Below, piece after piece: positions 16,012 to 26,501 of a stretch of DNA of 64,000 nt. This DNA comes from Rhizobium sp. Root1220 (lineage in GTDB: Bacteria; Pseudomonadota; Alphaproteobacteria; Rhizobiales; Rhizobiaceae): contig NZ_LMDG01000012.1 of assembly GCF_001426265.1 (NCBI RefSeq), forward strand, positions 492,769 to 556,768. Reading direction: 5' to 3'. The notes under the pieces are model-generated. The model was not told the origin of the DNA. It saw nothing but the letters and a program-made list of their open reading frames with translations, and searched no databases. A program made the position numbers and the translations under genes. Numbering within the stretch: the stretch's first letter is position 1; each line of letters begins with the position of its first letter.

Positions 16012-17043
16012 CTATTCGATTTCTGCGGACTTGGCCCAAAGATTGATGTCCGCCTCACGGGCGTAGACATCAATCTCCTTGAGTTCCTCGGCGGTGAACT
16101 CGAGATTGTCGAGCGCCTTCACGCAATCGACGATCTGCGACGAGCGGCTGGCGCCGATCAACGCCGATGTCACGCGGTCACCGCGCAGCACCCAGGCGAT
16201 TGCCATCTGCGCCAGCGTCTGGCCACGACGTTCCGCGATCTCGTTGAGCTTGCGAATGTTGTCGATGATCTTCGGGCGGATGAAGTCCTTCTTCAGGAAG
16301 TGGTTCTGCGCCGCACGGCTGTCGCCTGGAATGCCGCCAAGGTACTTCGTCGTCAGCATGCCCTGCGCCAGCGGCGAGAACACGATCGAGCCCATGCCGA
16401 CTTCATCAAGCGTGTCGAGCAGCTTGTCGTCCTCGACCCAGCGGTTGAGCATGGAATAGCTCGGCTGATGGATCAGGCATGGCGTGCCGAGGTCCTTGAG
16501 AATCGCAGCGGCCTCGCGGGTTCGCTGCGAACTGTAGGACGAGATACCGACGTAGAGCGCACGGCCGGAGCGCACGATATGATCGAGCGCGCCGCAGGTT
16601 TCCTCAAGCGGCGTATCCGGATCGAAGCGGTGCGAATAGAAGATGTCGACATAGTCGAGACCCATGCGCTTCAGGCTCTGGTCGCAGGAGGCGATCAGAT
16701 ACTTGCGGCTGCCCCACTCGCCGTAAGGACCCGGCCACATGTCGTAGCCGGCCTTGGACGAAATGATCAACTCGTCGCGCAGGCCGGAAAACTCGGTGCG
16801 CAGGATTTCGCCGAAGGCCGTCTCGGCGCTGCCGGGAGGCGGGCCGTAATTGTTGGCGAGATCGAAATGGGTGATGCCGAGATCGAAGGCCGTGCGGCAC
16901 ATGTCGATCTTGCGGTCATGGGGCGTGTCGCCGCCGAAATTGTGCCAGAGGCCGAGGGAGACGGCCGGAAGCTTCAGGCCGGAACGGCCTGTGCGGTTAT
17001 ACTTCATCTTTGAATAGCGGTCGGAAGCCGGTTGCCAGCTCAT
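16012..17043 (-). CDS. Aldo/keto reductase, YghZ / L-glyceraldehyde-3-phosphate reductase type
   Basis: The 343-residue NADPH-dependent reductase has the catalytic tetrad Asp and Tyr in HFDLANNYGPPPG, Lys in SSKAGYDMWPGPYG and His in YSHRFDPDTP. C-terminal nucleotide-binding SALIGASRSSQI is present. The N-terminus MSWQPASDRYSKMKYNRTG aligns with the YghZ start, so the first ATG is kept. A hairpin at 17062-17089 separates it from the dehydrogenase gene. In this cluster it probably reduces a sugar or sugar-derived aldehyde. Confidence 0.9.
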   Translation of the reverse strand: MSWQPASDRYSKMKYNRTGRSGLKLPAVSLGLWHNFGGDTPHDRKIDMCRTAFDLGITHFDLANNYGPPPGSAETAFGEILRTEFSGLRDELIISSKAGYDMWPGPYGEWGSRKYLIASCDQSLKRMGLDYVDIFYSHRFDPDTPLEETCGALDHIVRSGRALYVGISSYSSQRTREAAAILKDLGTPCLIHQPSYSMLNRWVEDDKLLDTLDEVGMGSIVFSPLAQGMLTTKYLGGIPGDSRAAQNHFLKKDFIRPKIIDNIRKLNEIAERRGQTLAQMAIAWVLRGDRVTSALIGASRSSQIVDCVKALDNLEFTAEELKEIDVYAREADINLWAKSAEIE

Positions 17044-17061
17044 AATTCTGATCCTTTAAGC

Positions 17062-17089
17062 AAAAAGGCGCGGGCTCATCGCCCGCGCC
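17062..17089 (-). terminator. Terminator or attenuator after the Gfo/Idh gene
   Basis: The perfect 9-bp stem GGCGCGGGC / GCCCGCGCC with a 5-nt loop and a T tract on the minus strand lies in the gap before the aldo-keto reductase gene. Confidence 0.8.
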
Positions 17090-17128
17090 GGACCATAGTC
17101 CTTTGGACGCTTACTTCAAGAGCGCCTG

Positions 17129-18262
17129 TTACTTCAGAAGCGCTTGGGCCTCTTCGATGCCAAGCGCGGCCGGCTGCGTGCAGGTCGTCGTCAGCTCGAT
17201 GAAGCGGCCTTCTTCGCCTGACTTCAGGATCGAGGTCATGACGTCGACGCCGTGCAGCGTGCGGTCGAGCGAGCAACGCGCATCGCGGCCTTCGATGATC
17301 GCCATCGCCATGTCGGCCAGACCCGCCGTGCGATAGTTCGCGCGCGGTCCCTGAGTGCTCTCCTGGTTGGAGATACCGAACGGGTGATCCCAGTCTTCGA
17401 TCGGCTTGATGTCCTTGTCCTTGCCGCTTGCCTCGACGACACCGCCGAAGAAGTTCGGATCCGGCACGTAGATCGAGCCCTCGGTGCCGTAAAGCTCCAT
17501 GTTGGCATGGCGGTGAGACCAGACATCCCAGCTCGCGGTCAGCGTCACGGTCGCGCCGCTGACGAATTCGAGGATCGCCTGGATCGTCGTCGGCGTCTTA
17601 ACCGGGATGACCTCGCCGTTGCGTGGCGCACTGGTTATCGTGCGGGTCTCGGACGCCATCGACGTCATGGCGCCAACACGCTTCACCGGTCCGATCAGGT
17701 TGATCAGGTTGGCGATGTAGTAAGGGCCGAGATCGAGGATCGGACCGCCGCCGGGCAGGAAGAAGAAGTCCGGGTTCGGATGCCACATTTCCATGCCCGG
17801 GCTCATGACGTAGCACGCACCCGAGGTGACGCGACCGATGCCGCCCTCGTCAATGTATTTGCGGGCGAGCTGATGCGCGCCACCGAGGAAGGTGTCAGGC
17901 GCGCAACCGACGGAGAGGTTCTTCTCCTTGGCGATGCGACGCAACTCCTCACCCTGCTCGAGGGTGAGAACCAGCGGCTTTTCCGAATAGACGTGCTTGC
18001 CGGCCTCAAGGATCGACTTCGAAACCGGGAAATGCGCGTCGGGGATGGTCAGGTTGACGATGACGTCGATCTCGTCATTGGCGAGCAGTTCGTCGATTGT
18101 CAGCGCCTTGACGCCGTATTCCTCGGCGCGGGCCTCTGCCGCCTGGATGTTGATATCGGCGCAGGCCAGAACCTTCAGGCCCTTGAACAGGGGAGAAAGC
18201 GAAAAGTAGGTGGTGGAGATGTTGCCGCATCCGATGATGCCGACGCCAAGTTCCTTGGTCAT
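17129..18262 (-). CDS. Gfo/Idh/MocA-family oxidoreductase
   Basis: The 377-residue NAD(P)-dependent sugar dehydrogenase has a Rossmann start GVGIIGCGNISTTYF (residues 6-20). The conserved YSEKPLVL catalytic Lys lies near residue 96. The C-terminal alpha/beta dimer domain includes GGGPILDLGPYYI with the usual Asp. It probably oxidises or epimerises a sugar released by the mannosidase. It is 8 nt downstream of the isomerase gene, in the same operon. Confidence 0.9.
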   Translation of the reverse strand: MTKELGVGIIGCGNISTTYFSLSPLFKGLKVLACADINIQAAEARAEEYGVKALTIDELLANDEIDVIVNLTIPDAHFPVSKSILEAGKHVYSEKPLVLTLEQGEELRRIAKEKNLSVGCAPDTFLGGAHQLARKYIDEGGIGRVTSGACYVMSPGMEMWHPNPDFFFLPGGGPILDLGPYYIANLINLIGPVKRVGAMTSMASETRTITSAPRNGEVIPVKTPTTIQAILEFVSGATVTLTASWDVWSHRHANMELYGTEGSIYVPDPNFFGGVVEASGKDKDIKPIEDWDHPFGISNQESTQGPRANYRTAGLADMAMAIIEGRDARCSLDRTLHGVDVMTSILKSGEEGRFIELTTTCTQPAALGIEEAQALLK

Positions 18263-18270
18263 GATGTGCC

Positions 18271-19032
18271 TCAGTAAGTCTTGAAGGATGCGATCGAGCG
18301 GGTGATCAGGCGATCAACATCGGCCGGGTTGTCATGCTCGACGACGTAGTGCTTGGTCTTGGTGCCCCTCAGTGCCGCGATGAGCTTTGCCCAATCAAGC
18401 GTGCCATGGCCGACATCCGCCCAGCCGTCCTCGTTCTTGTTTTCGCCAGCAGGCGCGATGTCCTTGACGTGCGCCGAGGTGATGCGCGAGCCGAGCTTCT
18501 CGATCCATGCGAAGGGATCCGCACCGCCGCGAACGACCCAGGCAATATCGGCTTCCCAGGAAATATCAGGCGCGCCTTCGAAGATGCGCTCGATCGGCAG
18601 CGAGCCGTCGGCGAGCTTCACGAATTCGAAGTCGTGGTTGTGCCAGCCGAACTCATAGCCGGCGTCCTTATAGGGCTTGCTCATTTCCTGCAGGCGCTTG
18701 CCGAAGGCCAACCAGCCGGCACCATCGGTCGGACGCTCATCGGCAGCCAGATGCGGTGCATAGATCGAGTCCATGCCGAGGATCTTGGCGATGTTCAGCG
18801 ACTTCTGCACTTCTCCGTCGAGAAAGTCGGGGCTGAAATGGCCGCTGGCCATGACAAGGCCGTTCTTGTCCAGTTCTGCGCGCAGGCTGTTCAGGCCGGC
18901 ATCGTCGAGGTCGGCATAAATACCGCCGAAGCCTTCGACTTCCTGATAGCCGGCCTTGCCGAGCTTTTCGAAGATCGCCGAATAGGGCGGGAAGTTGCGG
19001 GCGCTATAAAGCTGGAAACTCAGTTTCGTCAT
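18271..19032 (-). CDS. Sugar phosphate isomerase/epimerase (xylose-isomerase-like TIM barrel)
   Basis: The 253-residue AP-endonuclease-2-like TIM barrel has metal ligands of the family in GWHNHDFEFV, WEADIAWV, SAHVKDIAP and VVEHDNPAD. Paired with a Gfo/Idh dehydrogenase, such proteins usually process keto-sugars or inositol-like compounds. The substrate cannot be told from sequence alone. It lies 42 nt after the beta-mannosidase gene. Confidence 0.88.
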   Translation of the reverse strand: MTKLSFQLYSARNFPPYSAIFEKLGKAGYQEVEGFGGIYADLDDAGLNSLRAELDKNGLVMASGHFSPDFLDGEVQKSLNIAKILGMDSIYAPHLAADERPTDGAGWLAFGKRLQEMSKPYKDAGYEFGWHNHDFEFVKLADGSLPIERIFEGAPDISWEADIAWVVRGGADPFAWIEKLGSRITSAHVKDIAPAGENKNEDGWADVGHGTLDWAKLIAALRGTKTKHYVVEHDNPADVDRLITRSIASFKTY

Positions 19033-19074
19033 ACTATCCTCCTCGGGCCTCGTGCCCGTTCATTTGAATCAGGA

Positions 19075-21540
19075 TCAATCCACGGACTGACAGGACTGCA
19101 GGTCGTAGAAACGGAAGTCCGGCAAAGCGCCGCCCTCGAGCGGGGTGGCCGGGGTGAAGTTGATGCGGCGCGTCTCGCCCGCCGCCAGATCGAAGGCATT
19201 GTCGGAATACTTGCCGTCGATCTCGGTTTCGATCATCACGAAGAGCGCAAGTCCCCTCGCGGTGACATTGAGGCAGACGGAGCCGTCCTCCTCGACATAT
19301 TCGTGCGTGACCATCAGGCCCGCGGGCTCGAGCTCCAGCGCCTTGTAGGTGCCATCAACATAGTGCCCCTCGCCGCCCATGCCGTTCGACGCCGTGAAGC
19401 GCCAGGCAAGCAGCGTTCCCGCAGGGATATCGGACACGTCGATGCTGGTGGCAGTAACAGCCGCGTCAGGGGTGCAGACCGCCTGCACGTCCTTGAGGTG
19501 CCTGCGCCCACCCTTCATGTCGAGGACCGAGATCGACAGATCGACGCTGACTTCGGCAAGCGTGTCGTTGACCAGCGAGAAGCGGATCTGCTTGCCGTCG
19601 TCGGATGGGATGGCGGCGACCGCGACCGGCTGGAAGAAGCGCTTGACCAGATAGTGCATCGCCTTCCAGCGACCGCCGTAGTCGAGGCTCGACCACGAGG
19701 CGACCGGCCAGGTGTCGTTCAACTGCCAGTAGATCGTGCCCATGCAATGCGGCTTCAGCGACCGCCAGTATTCCACCGCCGTCTTGATCGCGAGACCCTG
19801 CTGGATCTGGCTGAGATAGACAAAGTTCGGGAAATCCTTCGGGAAGCGGAAATAGCGGAACATCGTGCCGGCGATGCGCTCGTTGCCGCCGGCGTTCTTC
19901 TGGTGCAACTCCATGACCGGCGACGCGACGTTCATGTCCTTTGCCTCGGCATAGGTCTTGATGACCGGCAGCGACGTGTAGGATTGGAAGCCGAATTCCG
20001 AGCAAAAGCGGGGACGCACCGAGCGGTAGTTGTCGAACGACTTGTTCTCGTGCCAGACAGACCAGTAATGCATGTCGCCGGAACCATCGGCGTGCCAGGC
20101 ATCGCCGAAGTCGAGATAACCGGACGCCGGGCTCGACGGCCACCAGATCGCCTCCGGCGCAGCCTTCTTCATCGCCTGCTCGATCGTCCGGTTGAGACGG
20201 TCATAGGAGACGAGATAGCGGTCGCGATCCTTCCGCGATTCCTCGAACCAGGTCAGCGCGCCGACCAGTTCGTTGTCGCCGCACCAGAGCGCGATCGACG
20301 GGTGCGAGTTCAGACGGCGGACCTGGTAATCGACCTCGAGCGCGACATTGTCGAGGAAGTCCTCGGTCGAGGGATAGAGATTGCAGGCGAACATGAAGTC
20401 TTGCCAGACCATGAGGCCGAGCCGGTCGCAGAGATCGTAGAAATGATCGTGCTCGTAGAACCCGCCGCCCCAGACGCGGATCATGTTCATGTTGGCGGAC
20501 TTGGCCGATTGCAGCAGATCCTCGGTCTTTTCGGGTGACGACAGCGAGAACAGCGCATCGGCAGGAATCCAGTTGGCACCGCGGCAGAAGATCTCGTGGC
20601 CATTGACCTTCAGCACGAAGCGGGCGCCGGCGTCATCCGGCGTTGTGATGAGCTCGACGGTACGAAGACCGATCTGCTTTGTCACGGCATCCGCTGGCAG
20701 ATCGACCGTCAGCGCATAAAGCGTCTGCTCACCGCTACCCGCCGGCCACCAGAGCCGCGGCTTTTCGATTTCGAACACATGATTGACGACCGTTTCGCCA
20801 GCTCCAACGCCGACGTCGAGACGAACGCGCTCGCCATCAAGCGAGAAATGCACCGGCACGATGCCCGGGTTCCTGGCAAACAACGTCGCTGTGACCTGAA
20901 GATCCACGGAACCGTTGAGGTTGTGAACCTGCCGCGTCGTAACGTGCTCGATGCGAGCCGTCTCGAGTTTGCGCAGCGCAATCGTTCCATAGAGGCCCAG
21001 CGGCGCAATGGCGATGTTCCAGTCCCAACCGAAATGGCACTGCGGCTTGCGCAGCATGTTGCCGTTGGGGATGGGCGAATTGCCCGTCGAATAGGGAATG
21101 TAGAAAGGTTGCCTGGCCTGCCGGTCGGCGCCCGCTGCGATACTCGAATGCAGCACGACACGGATGGTGTTGTCGCCGGCTTTCAGCTGGGCACTGACAT
21201 CGGGACGGTAACGGCGAAAGCTGTTATCCGATACCAGCACCGGAGAGCCGTTGACGAAGATGGCGGCCACGGTGTCGAGATAGTCGATATCGAGATACCA
21301 GTCGCCATCCGGCTCGGACAGCGTGAAGCTGCGTTCGATCGCCCAGTCGCGATGCGCCACCCACTGCACCGCCTCCTCGTTCCGACCGAAATACGGATCC
21401 GGGATCAAGCCAGCGACGTGAAGAGCCGAATGCACATCGCCCGGGAGCGTAATGACCGTGGCTATATCGCCGTCGGTGGAGGTAAGCTGCCACGATCCTG
21501 AGAGGTCGAGGTTGAACCCGTTGGTAGGCATGGATGTCAT
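19075..21540 (-). CDS. Glycoside hydrolase family 2 beta-mannosidase
   Basis: The 821-residue cytoplasmic exo-beta-mannosidase has an N-terminal sugar-binding sandwich (LSGSWQLTSTDG), then NWIPADALF, then the TIM barrel with MIRVWGGGFYEHD, acid/base Glu in WCGDNELVGA and nucleophile Glu in RFCSEFGFQSY. Start at 21540 because AGGA lies 8 nt before it and the product begins at the family N-terminus; the frame upstream to 21804 is spurious. It is encoded downstream of the transporter, so imported mannosides are probably hydrolysed in the cell. Confidence 0.93.
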   Translation of the reverse strand: MTSMPTNGFNLDLSGSWQLTSTDGDIATVITLPGDVHSALHVAGLIPDPYFGRNEEAVQWVAHRDWAIERSFTLSEPDGDWYLDIDYLDTVAAIFVNGSPVLVSDNSFRRYRPDVSAQLKAGDNTIRVVLHSSIAAGADRQARQPFYIPYSTGNSPIPNGNMLRKPQCHFGWDWNIAIAPLGLYGTIALRKLETARIEHVTTRQVHNLNGSVDLQVTATLFARNPGIVPVHFSLDGERVRLDVGVGAGETVVNHVFEIEKPRLWWPAGSGEQTLYALTVDLPADAVTKQIGLRTVELITTPDDAGARFVLKVNGHEIFCRGANWIPADALFSLSSPEKTEDLLQSAKSANMNMIRVWGGGFYEHDHFYDLCDRLGLMVWQDFMFACNLYPSTEDFLDNVALEVDYQVRRLNSHPSIALWCGDNELVGALTWFEESRKDRDRYLVSYDRLNRTIEQAMKKAAPEAIWWPSSPASGYLDFGDAWHADGSGDMHYWSVWHENKSFDNYRSVRPRFCSEFGFQSYTSLPVIKTYAEAKDMNVASPVMELHQKNAGGNERIAGTMFRYFRFPKDFPNFVYLSQIQQGLAIKTAVEYWRSLKPHCMGTIYWQLNDTWPVASWSSLDYGGRWKAMHYLVKRFFQPVAVAAIPSDDGKQIRFSLVNDTLAEVSVDLSISVLDMKGGRRHLKDVQAVCTPDAAVTATSIDVSDIPAGTLLAWRFTASNGMGGEGHYVDGTYKALELEPAGLMVTHEYVEEDGSVCLNVTARGLALFVMIETEIDGKYSDNAFDLAAGETRRINFTPATPLEGGALPDFRFYDLQSCQSVD

Positions 21541-21665
21541 AGCATTGTCCTGATCAAGCCGCTCCTGGGAGAACCCGTGATCGGGCTGCGGCCGAATGTG
21601 GCTGGCCAGATTGGCCGGTTGGGAAAGGGGCGGAACCAGTTGCGGCTCCGCCCGCCGTGCAGTCT

Positions 21666-22751
<1,086 letters not shown>

Positions 22752-22754
22752 GGA

Positions 22755-23693
22755 TCAGCCTTTCACTGCGCCGGCGGCGATGCCACGGACGAAAAGTCGC
22801 CCCGACACGAAATACACAACCAGCGGCACCAGACCCGTGAGGATCGTTGCGGCCATGTTGACGTTGTATTCCTTCACGCCCTGGACAGAATTGACGATGT
22901 TGTTGAGCTGCACGGTCATCGGGTAATATTCCGGTCGGGTGAAGACCACGCCGAACAGGAAGTCGTTCCAGATACCGGTGACCTGCAGGATCATGGCGAC
23001 GACGAAGATCGGCAGCGACATGGGCACCATGATCTTCAGGAAGATCTGCCAGAACCCTGCCCCGTCGACGCGCGCCGCCTTGAACAGTTCCTGCGGCAAC
23101 GACGCGAAGTAGTTGCGGAAGAGCAGGGTCAGGATCGGCATGCCGAAGATGCTGTGGACGATGATGAGACCGGTCAGCGTCCCGTAGATGCCGAGTTCAC
23201 GCAGCACGATGACGATCGGGTAGATCATAACCTGATACGGAATGAAGGCACCGATGACCAGGATCGAGAAGAACAGTTCCGATCCCTTGAAGCGCCAGTT
23301 GGCCAGCGCGTAGCCGTTCACCGAAGCGATGGCGATGGAGACAACGACGGAAGGAACGGTAATCCGCACGGAATTCCAGAAACCGCGGGAAAGACCATCG
23401 CAATTCAGCCCAGTGCAGGCGGTCGCCCAAGCCTTTACCCATGGCTCAAAGGTGATTTCGAGCGGCGGCGAGAAGATGTTGCCCACGCGGATCTCGGGCA
23501 TGCCCTTCAGAGAGGTGACGATCATCACGTAGAGGGGCAGCAGGTAGTAGGCTGCAGCGACAAACAGTATGCCGTAGAGAATGATATTGCGCGGAGAAAT
23601 GATCCGCTTTGGCTTCGGACCGCTTGGCCCGGAGAATGTCTTGTCGGTCACGATAGCGGCATCCGTCTTCTTGAGAGCGATGGCATCAGGCAC
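22755..23693 (-). CDS. Sugar ABC transporter permease (MalG-type)
   Basis: The 312-residue inner-membrane subunit has six hydrophobic segments and the EAA loop (FKAARVDGAGFWQIFLKIMVPM). The start is taken as GTG at 23693, 9 nt after GGGGGAGG and overlapping the preceding permease gene by 8 nt; a TTG at 23711 would overlap by 26 nt and coincides with the SD itself. It partners the MalF-type subunit. Confidence 0.92.
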   Translation of the reverse strand: MPDAIALKKTDAAIVTDKTFSGPSGPKPKRIISPRNIILYGILFVAAAYYLLPLYVMIVTSLKGMPEIRVGNIFSPPLEITFEPWVKAWATACTGLNCDGLSRGFWNSVRITVPSVVVSIAIASVNGYALANWRFKGSELFFSILVIGAFIPYQVMIYPIVIVLRELGIYGTLTGLIIVHSIFGMPILTLLFRNYFASLPQELFKAARVDGAGFWQIFLKIMVPMSLPIFVVAMILQVTGIWNDFLFGVVFTRPEYYPMTVQLNNIVNSVQGVKEYNVNMAATILTGLVPLVVYFVSGRLFVRGIAAGAVKG

Positions 23694-24591
23694 GTTTACG
23701 CCCTCCCCCAAATTCCAGATACGCCCACGGGACGATGATAATGGCGACAGTCAGGAGCATCATGGTTGAAGCTGCGAATCCCTGGCCGAGGTTCTGCGCC
23801 TGGAACATGTAGTCGTAGACGTATTTTGCAGGTACTTCGGAGGCGATGCCCGGCCCGCCGCTCGTCTGCGCCACGACAAGGTCGTAGACCTTGACGATGC
23901 CGCTGGCGATGATGACCAGCGTGGTGATGAACACCGGCCGCATCATCGGAATGACGATGAAAAGATAAGTCTTCCACATCGGGATGCCGTCGACGCGTGA
24001 GGCTTTCCAGATATCCTCATCGATACCGCGCAGACCGGCGAGCATCAGGCACATAACGAGCCCGGTTCCCTGCCAAAGCGCTGCGATCAGAACACCGTAA
24101 ATGACAATGCTCGGAGTATAGAGCGGATCGAAGGTGAAACTCGTCCAGCCGAGCGAACGCACCACCGACTGCACCCCGAACTCCGGATTGAGCACCCACT
24201 GCCAGACAAGGCCGGTGACGATGAAGGAGAGCGCGAAGGGATAGAGGAAAATCGTGCGGAACGCATTCTCGAAACGAATCTTCTGATCCATCAGCGCCGC
24301 CAGCGTGAAGCCGATCACAAGGCTGAAGATCAGGGAGAGAACGCCATAGACGGCAAGGTTCTCGATGGAGACAATCCACCGCGGTGCCGCCCACAGACGA
24401 TTGTATTGGTCGAAACCAACGAAACTCATCCTTGGCAGGAGCTTCGAGTTGGTGAAGGAATAGAACACCGTCCAGAGTGTGCCGCCGAGAAAAATGACGA
24501 CGGCGGTCAATATCATCGGGATCGATGCGATCTTGGAATTCAGATTGCGCAGCAACTGATTTGGCCGGCCGGCTTTCGCTTGACCCGTCAT
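23686..24591 (-). CDS. Sugar ABC transporter permease (MalF-type)
   Basis: The 301-residue protein has six membrane segments (e.g. SIPMILTAVVIFLGGTLWTV) and an EAA motif (DIWKASRVDGIPMWKTYLFI). It is preceded by a 219-nt gap with a strong hairpin after the binding-protein gene, an arrangement that usually gives more binding protein than permease. Confidence 0.92.
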   Translation of the reverse strand: MTGQAKAGRPNQLLRNLNSKIASIPMILTAVVIFLGGTLWTVFYSFTNSKLLPRMSFVGFDQYNRLWAAPRWIVSIENLAVYGVLSLIFSLVIGFTLAALMDQKIRFENAFRTIFLYPFALSFIVTGLVWQWVLNPEFGVQSVVRSLGWTSFTFDPLYTPSIVIYGVLIAALWQGTGLVMCLMLAGLRGIDEDIWKASRVDGIPMWKTYLFIVIPMMRPVFITTLVIIASGIVKVYDLVVAQTSGGPGIASEVPAKYVYDYMFQAQNLGQGFAASTMMLLTVAIIIVPWAYLEFGGGRKRA

Positions 24592-24762
24592 TGTGTTTCC
24601 TCCTGAAACGCAATTGCTTCTGTGATCTCGAGCAGCGGCCTGGAAAATGGACGCTTCTCTCGTCGTTCCTTCTCCAGATCAGCCAAGGTCACGCTTCTCG
24701 CGACCAAAGCAGTTGCTGAAGAACGCTGTTGTCAACCCGATCGCAGCAGCATCTCAGGAGCA

Positions 24763-24789
24763 GATCCGGCTCCGCATTGGAGCCGGATC
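24763..24789 (-). promoter_or_regulatory. Intercistronic stem-loop downstream of the binding-protein gene
   Basis: A perfect 11-bp stem (GATCCGGCTCC / GGAGCCGGATC) with a 5-nt loop and no T tract lies 22 nt past the stop. As in maltose-type operons it probably protects the 3' end of the binding-protein mRNA. Confidence 0.7.
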
Positions 24790-24810
24790 GCAACAGCAAG
24801 GCGTTGACGA

Positions 24811-26046
24811 TCAATCAGCCGAAGCGATGATTTCAGCGAAGCGCTTCTGCGCGTCTTCAGGCGTCATTGATGCATTGGAGAAGAACTCCGAGAAGAGGTC
24901 CTCCTTCTGCTTCTGGCTATCTGCCGAAAGCAGCTGGTCGGTCCACTCGACGACATTGCCCTTGGCGAGGATATCGAGACCCTTCTTCATGCAGTCGTTG
25001 GCGGCAGCGAGGTCGACGTCGCCGCGCACCGGCAGCGAACCCTTCTTCAGGTTGAAGGCGACCTGCGTCTTGGGATCGAGAAGCGTCTTGGCTAACACGG
25101 CCTGCGCCTTGGATTTTTCCTCATCCTTCAGCAGCGGGAAATAGAATGCGTCGCCGCCCGTTGCGATGATGTCGGTCACGCCAAGGCCCGGAAGGCAGGT
25201 GTAGTCCGTGCCGGCCTTCTGGCCTGCAATCTGGAATTCGCCCTGCGCCCAGTCGCCCATGATCTGGCCGCCGGCCTTGCCGGTAATGACCAGGTTGGTC
25301 GCCTGGTTCCAGTCCTGAACGTTCGTACCCTTGGACATCTTGCGGGCATCGTCGGCAGCCTTGAAGATCTTGGCGATCTCGGGGCCGGCCGCAACGTCAG
25401 CGTCCTTGTCCTTGTAAACCTTGTAGAACGTATCCTTGCCGCCAAGCGCCAGCAGAAGAACGTCGAATGCACCAGAGGACTGCCATGCCTGGCCGCCAAC
25501 GGCGAGCGGCACGATGCCGGCCTTTTCGAGCGCCGGTCCGGCAGCGACGAACTCGTCCCAGTTCTTCGGAACTTCGACACCGGCCTTCTTGAAGGCAGCG
25601 TTCGAGAGCCACAGCCACTGCCACGAGTGGATATTAACCGGGGCGCAATAGATCTTGCCGTCGATGGTGCAGGAATCGAGCAGGTTCGACGGACGGACGA
25701 TGTCCTTCCAGTGTTCTGCCGTCGCGACGTCCGTGAGGTCCCGCATAAGGCCGGACTGCACCAGTTCCTCGGCCTGGCGGCCATGGTTGAACTGGGTGGC
25801 ACCCATCGGGTCGCCACCGGTGATGCGGCTGACCATGATTGGACGGGCAGTGCCGCCGGAACCGGCGATCGCACCGTCAACCCACTTGTTACCGGTGGCG
25901 TCGAACGCCTTGGCAAGCTCGGCCACCGCAGCAGCCTCGCCGCCGGACGTCCACCAATGGGTAACTTCTAGATCGGTCGCATTGGCCGCACCGAGCGGCA
26001 GTACGACGGAAGCGGCAAGCGCAGCCGCCATCAAACGGAAATTCAT
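24811..26046 (-). CDS. Sugar ABC transporter substrate-binding protein
   Basis: The 411-residue extracellular solute-binding protein (family 1) has a signal peptide (residues 1-23, cut after ANA). The mature protein starts TDLEVTHWWTSGGEAAA, and two cysteines near the middle (LLDSCTIDGKIYCAP) may form a disulfide. The start of the operon and the linked GH2/GH43 enzymes suggest beta-mannosides or other hemicellulose oligomers as ligand. SD GGAGGAG is ideal, consistent with high expression. Confidence 0.92.
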   Translation of the reverse strand: MNFRLMAAALAASVVLPLGAANATDLEVTHWWTSGGEAAAVAELAKAFDATGNKWVDGAIAGSGGTARPIMVSRITGGDPMGATQFNHGRQAEELVQSGLMRDLTDVATAEHWKDIVRPSNLLDSCTIDGKIYCAPVNIHSWQWLWLSNAAFKKAGVEVPKNWDEFVAAGPALEKAGIVPLAVGGQAWQSSGAFDVLLLALGGKDTFYKVYKDKDADVAAGPEIAKIFKAADDARKMSKGTNVQDWNQATNLVITGKAGGQIMGDWAQGEFQIAGQKAGTDYTCLPGLGVTDIIATGGDAFYFPLLKDEEKSKAQAVLAKTLLDPKTQVAFNLKKGSLPVRGDVDLAAANDCMKKGLDILAKGNVVEWTDQLLSADSQKQKEDLFSEFFSNASMTPEDAQKRFAEIIASAD

Positions 26047-26501
26047 GAGTTCTCCTCCCTCACTGAAACGTTGCCGGAAAAACTTAGTTCAATCGATATT
26101 GTGGCGCAACAGCCAGCGCCGAAAATTTTCTTTTCGCACGCCGCTTACTACCATTGCCTGTTGAACGGTCAGGTTTCACGCCAGAATGCGATTGTGGGAG
26201 GCACCAATCTGCGCAATCAAGAAACTGCATTAACATACTGATATATTTTCTTTTAGACATCACAGTAGATGATTGACGGGACCCACGGCGTTCGCAGGTG
26301 CAAAATTTCCGGGCATAAACCGCCACTTCAATCATTGCGAGTGTTGAACGCATTTGCCGCATAAAAAGGCCTCGACATTTCTACTGTATCGTTACAGATT
26401 TCCGCTCTCACGGGAGGAGCGACTTTGGCTGTCTTCATGCTTACAGCGCTTCGAAAAAGCATCTATAAGCGAAACCAAATCGCGTAGGACGGCATAAAGG
26501 G
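26047..26501. promoter_or_regulatory. Divergent control region between the sugar operon and lacI-type gene
   Basis: The 455 bases contain no gene. A CG-centred dyad CTGTATCGTTACAG (26384-26397, one mismatched pair) has the form of a LacI-family operator. A second AT-rich, CG-centred site (CAATCGATATTG, about 26090-26101) lies 44 nt before the binding-protein start. Confidence 0.5.

Noticed and set aside
18334..20538. 734-codon open frame opposite the isomerase and beta-mannosidase genes
   Set aside because: The composition (Arg, Asp, Val, Gly) is typical of antisense GC-rich frames, and it spans two well-supported genes.
23686..23711. TTG start at 23711 for the second permease
   Set aside because: It lies within the SD that serves the GTG at 23693, and would give a longer overlap than is usual.
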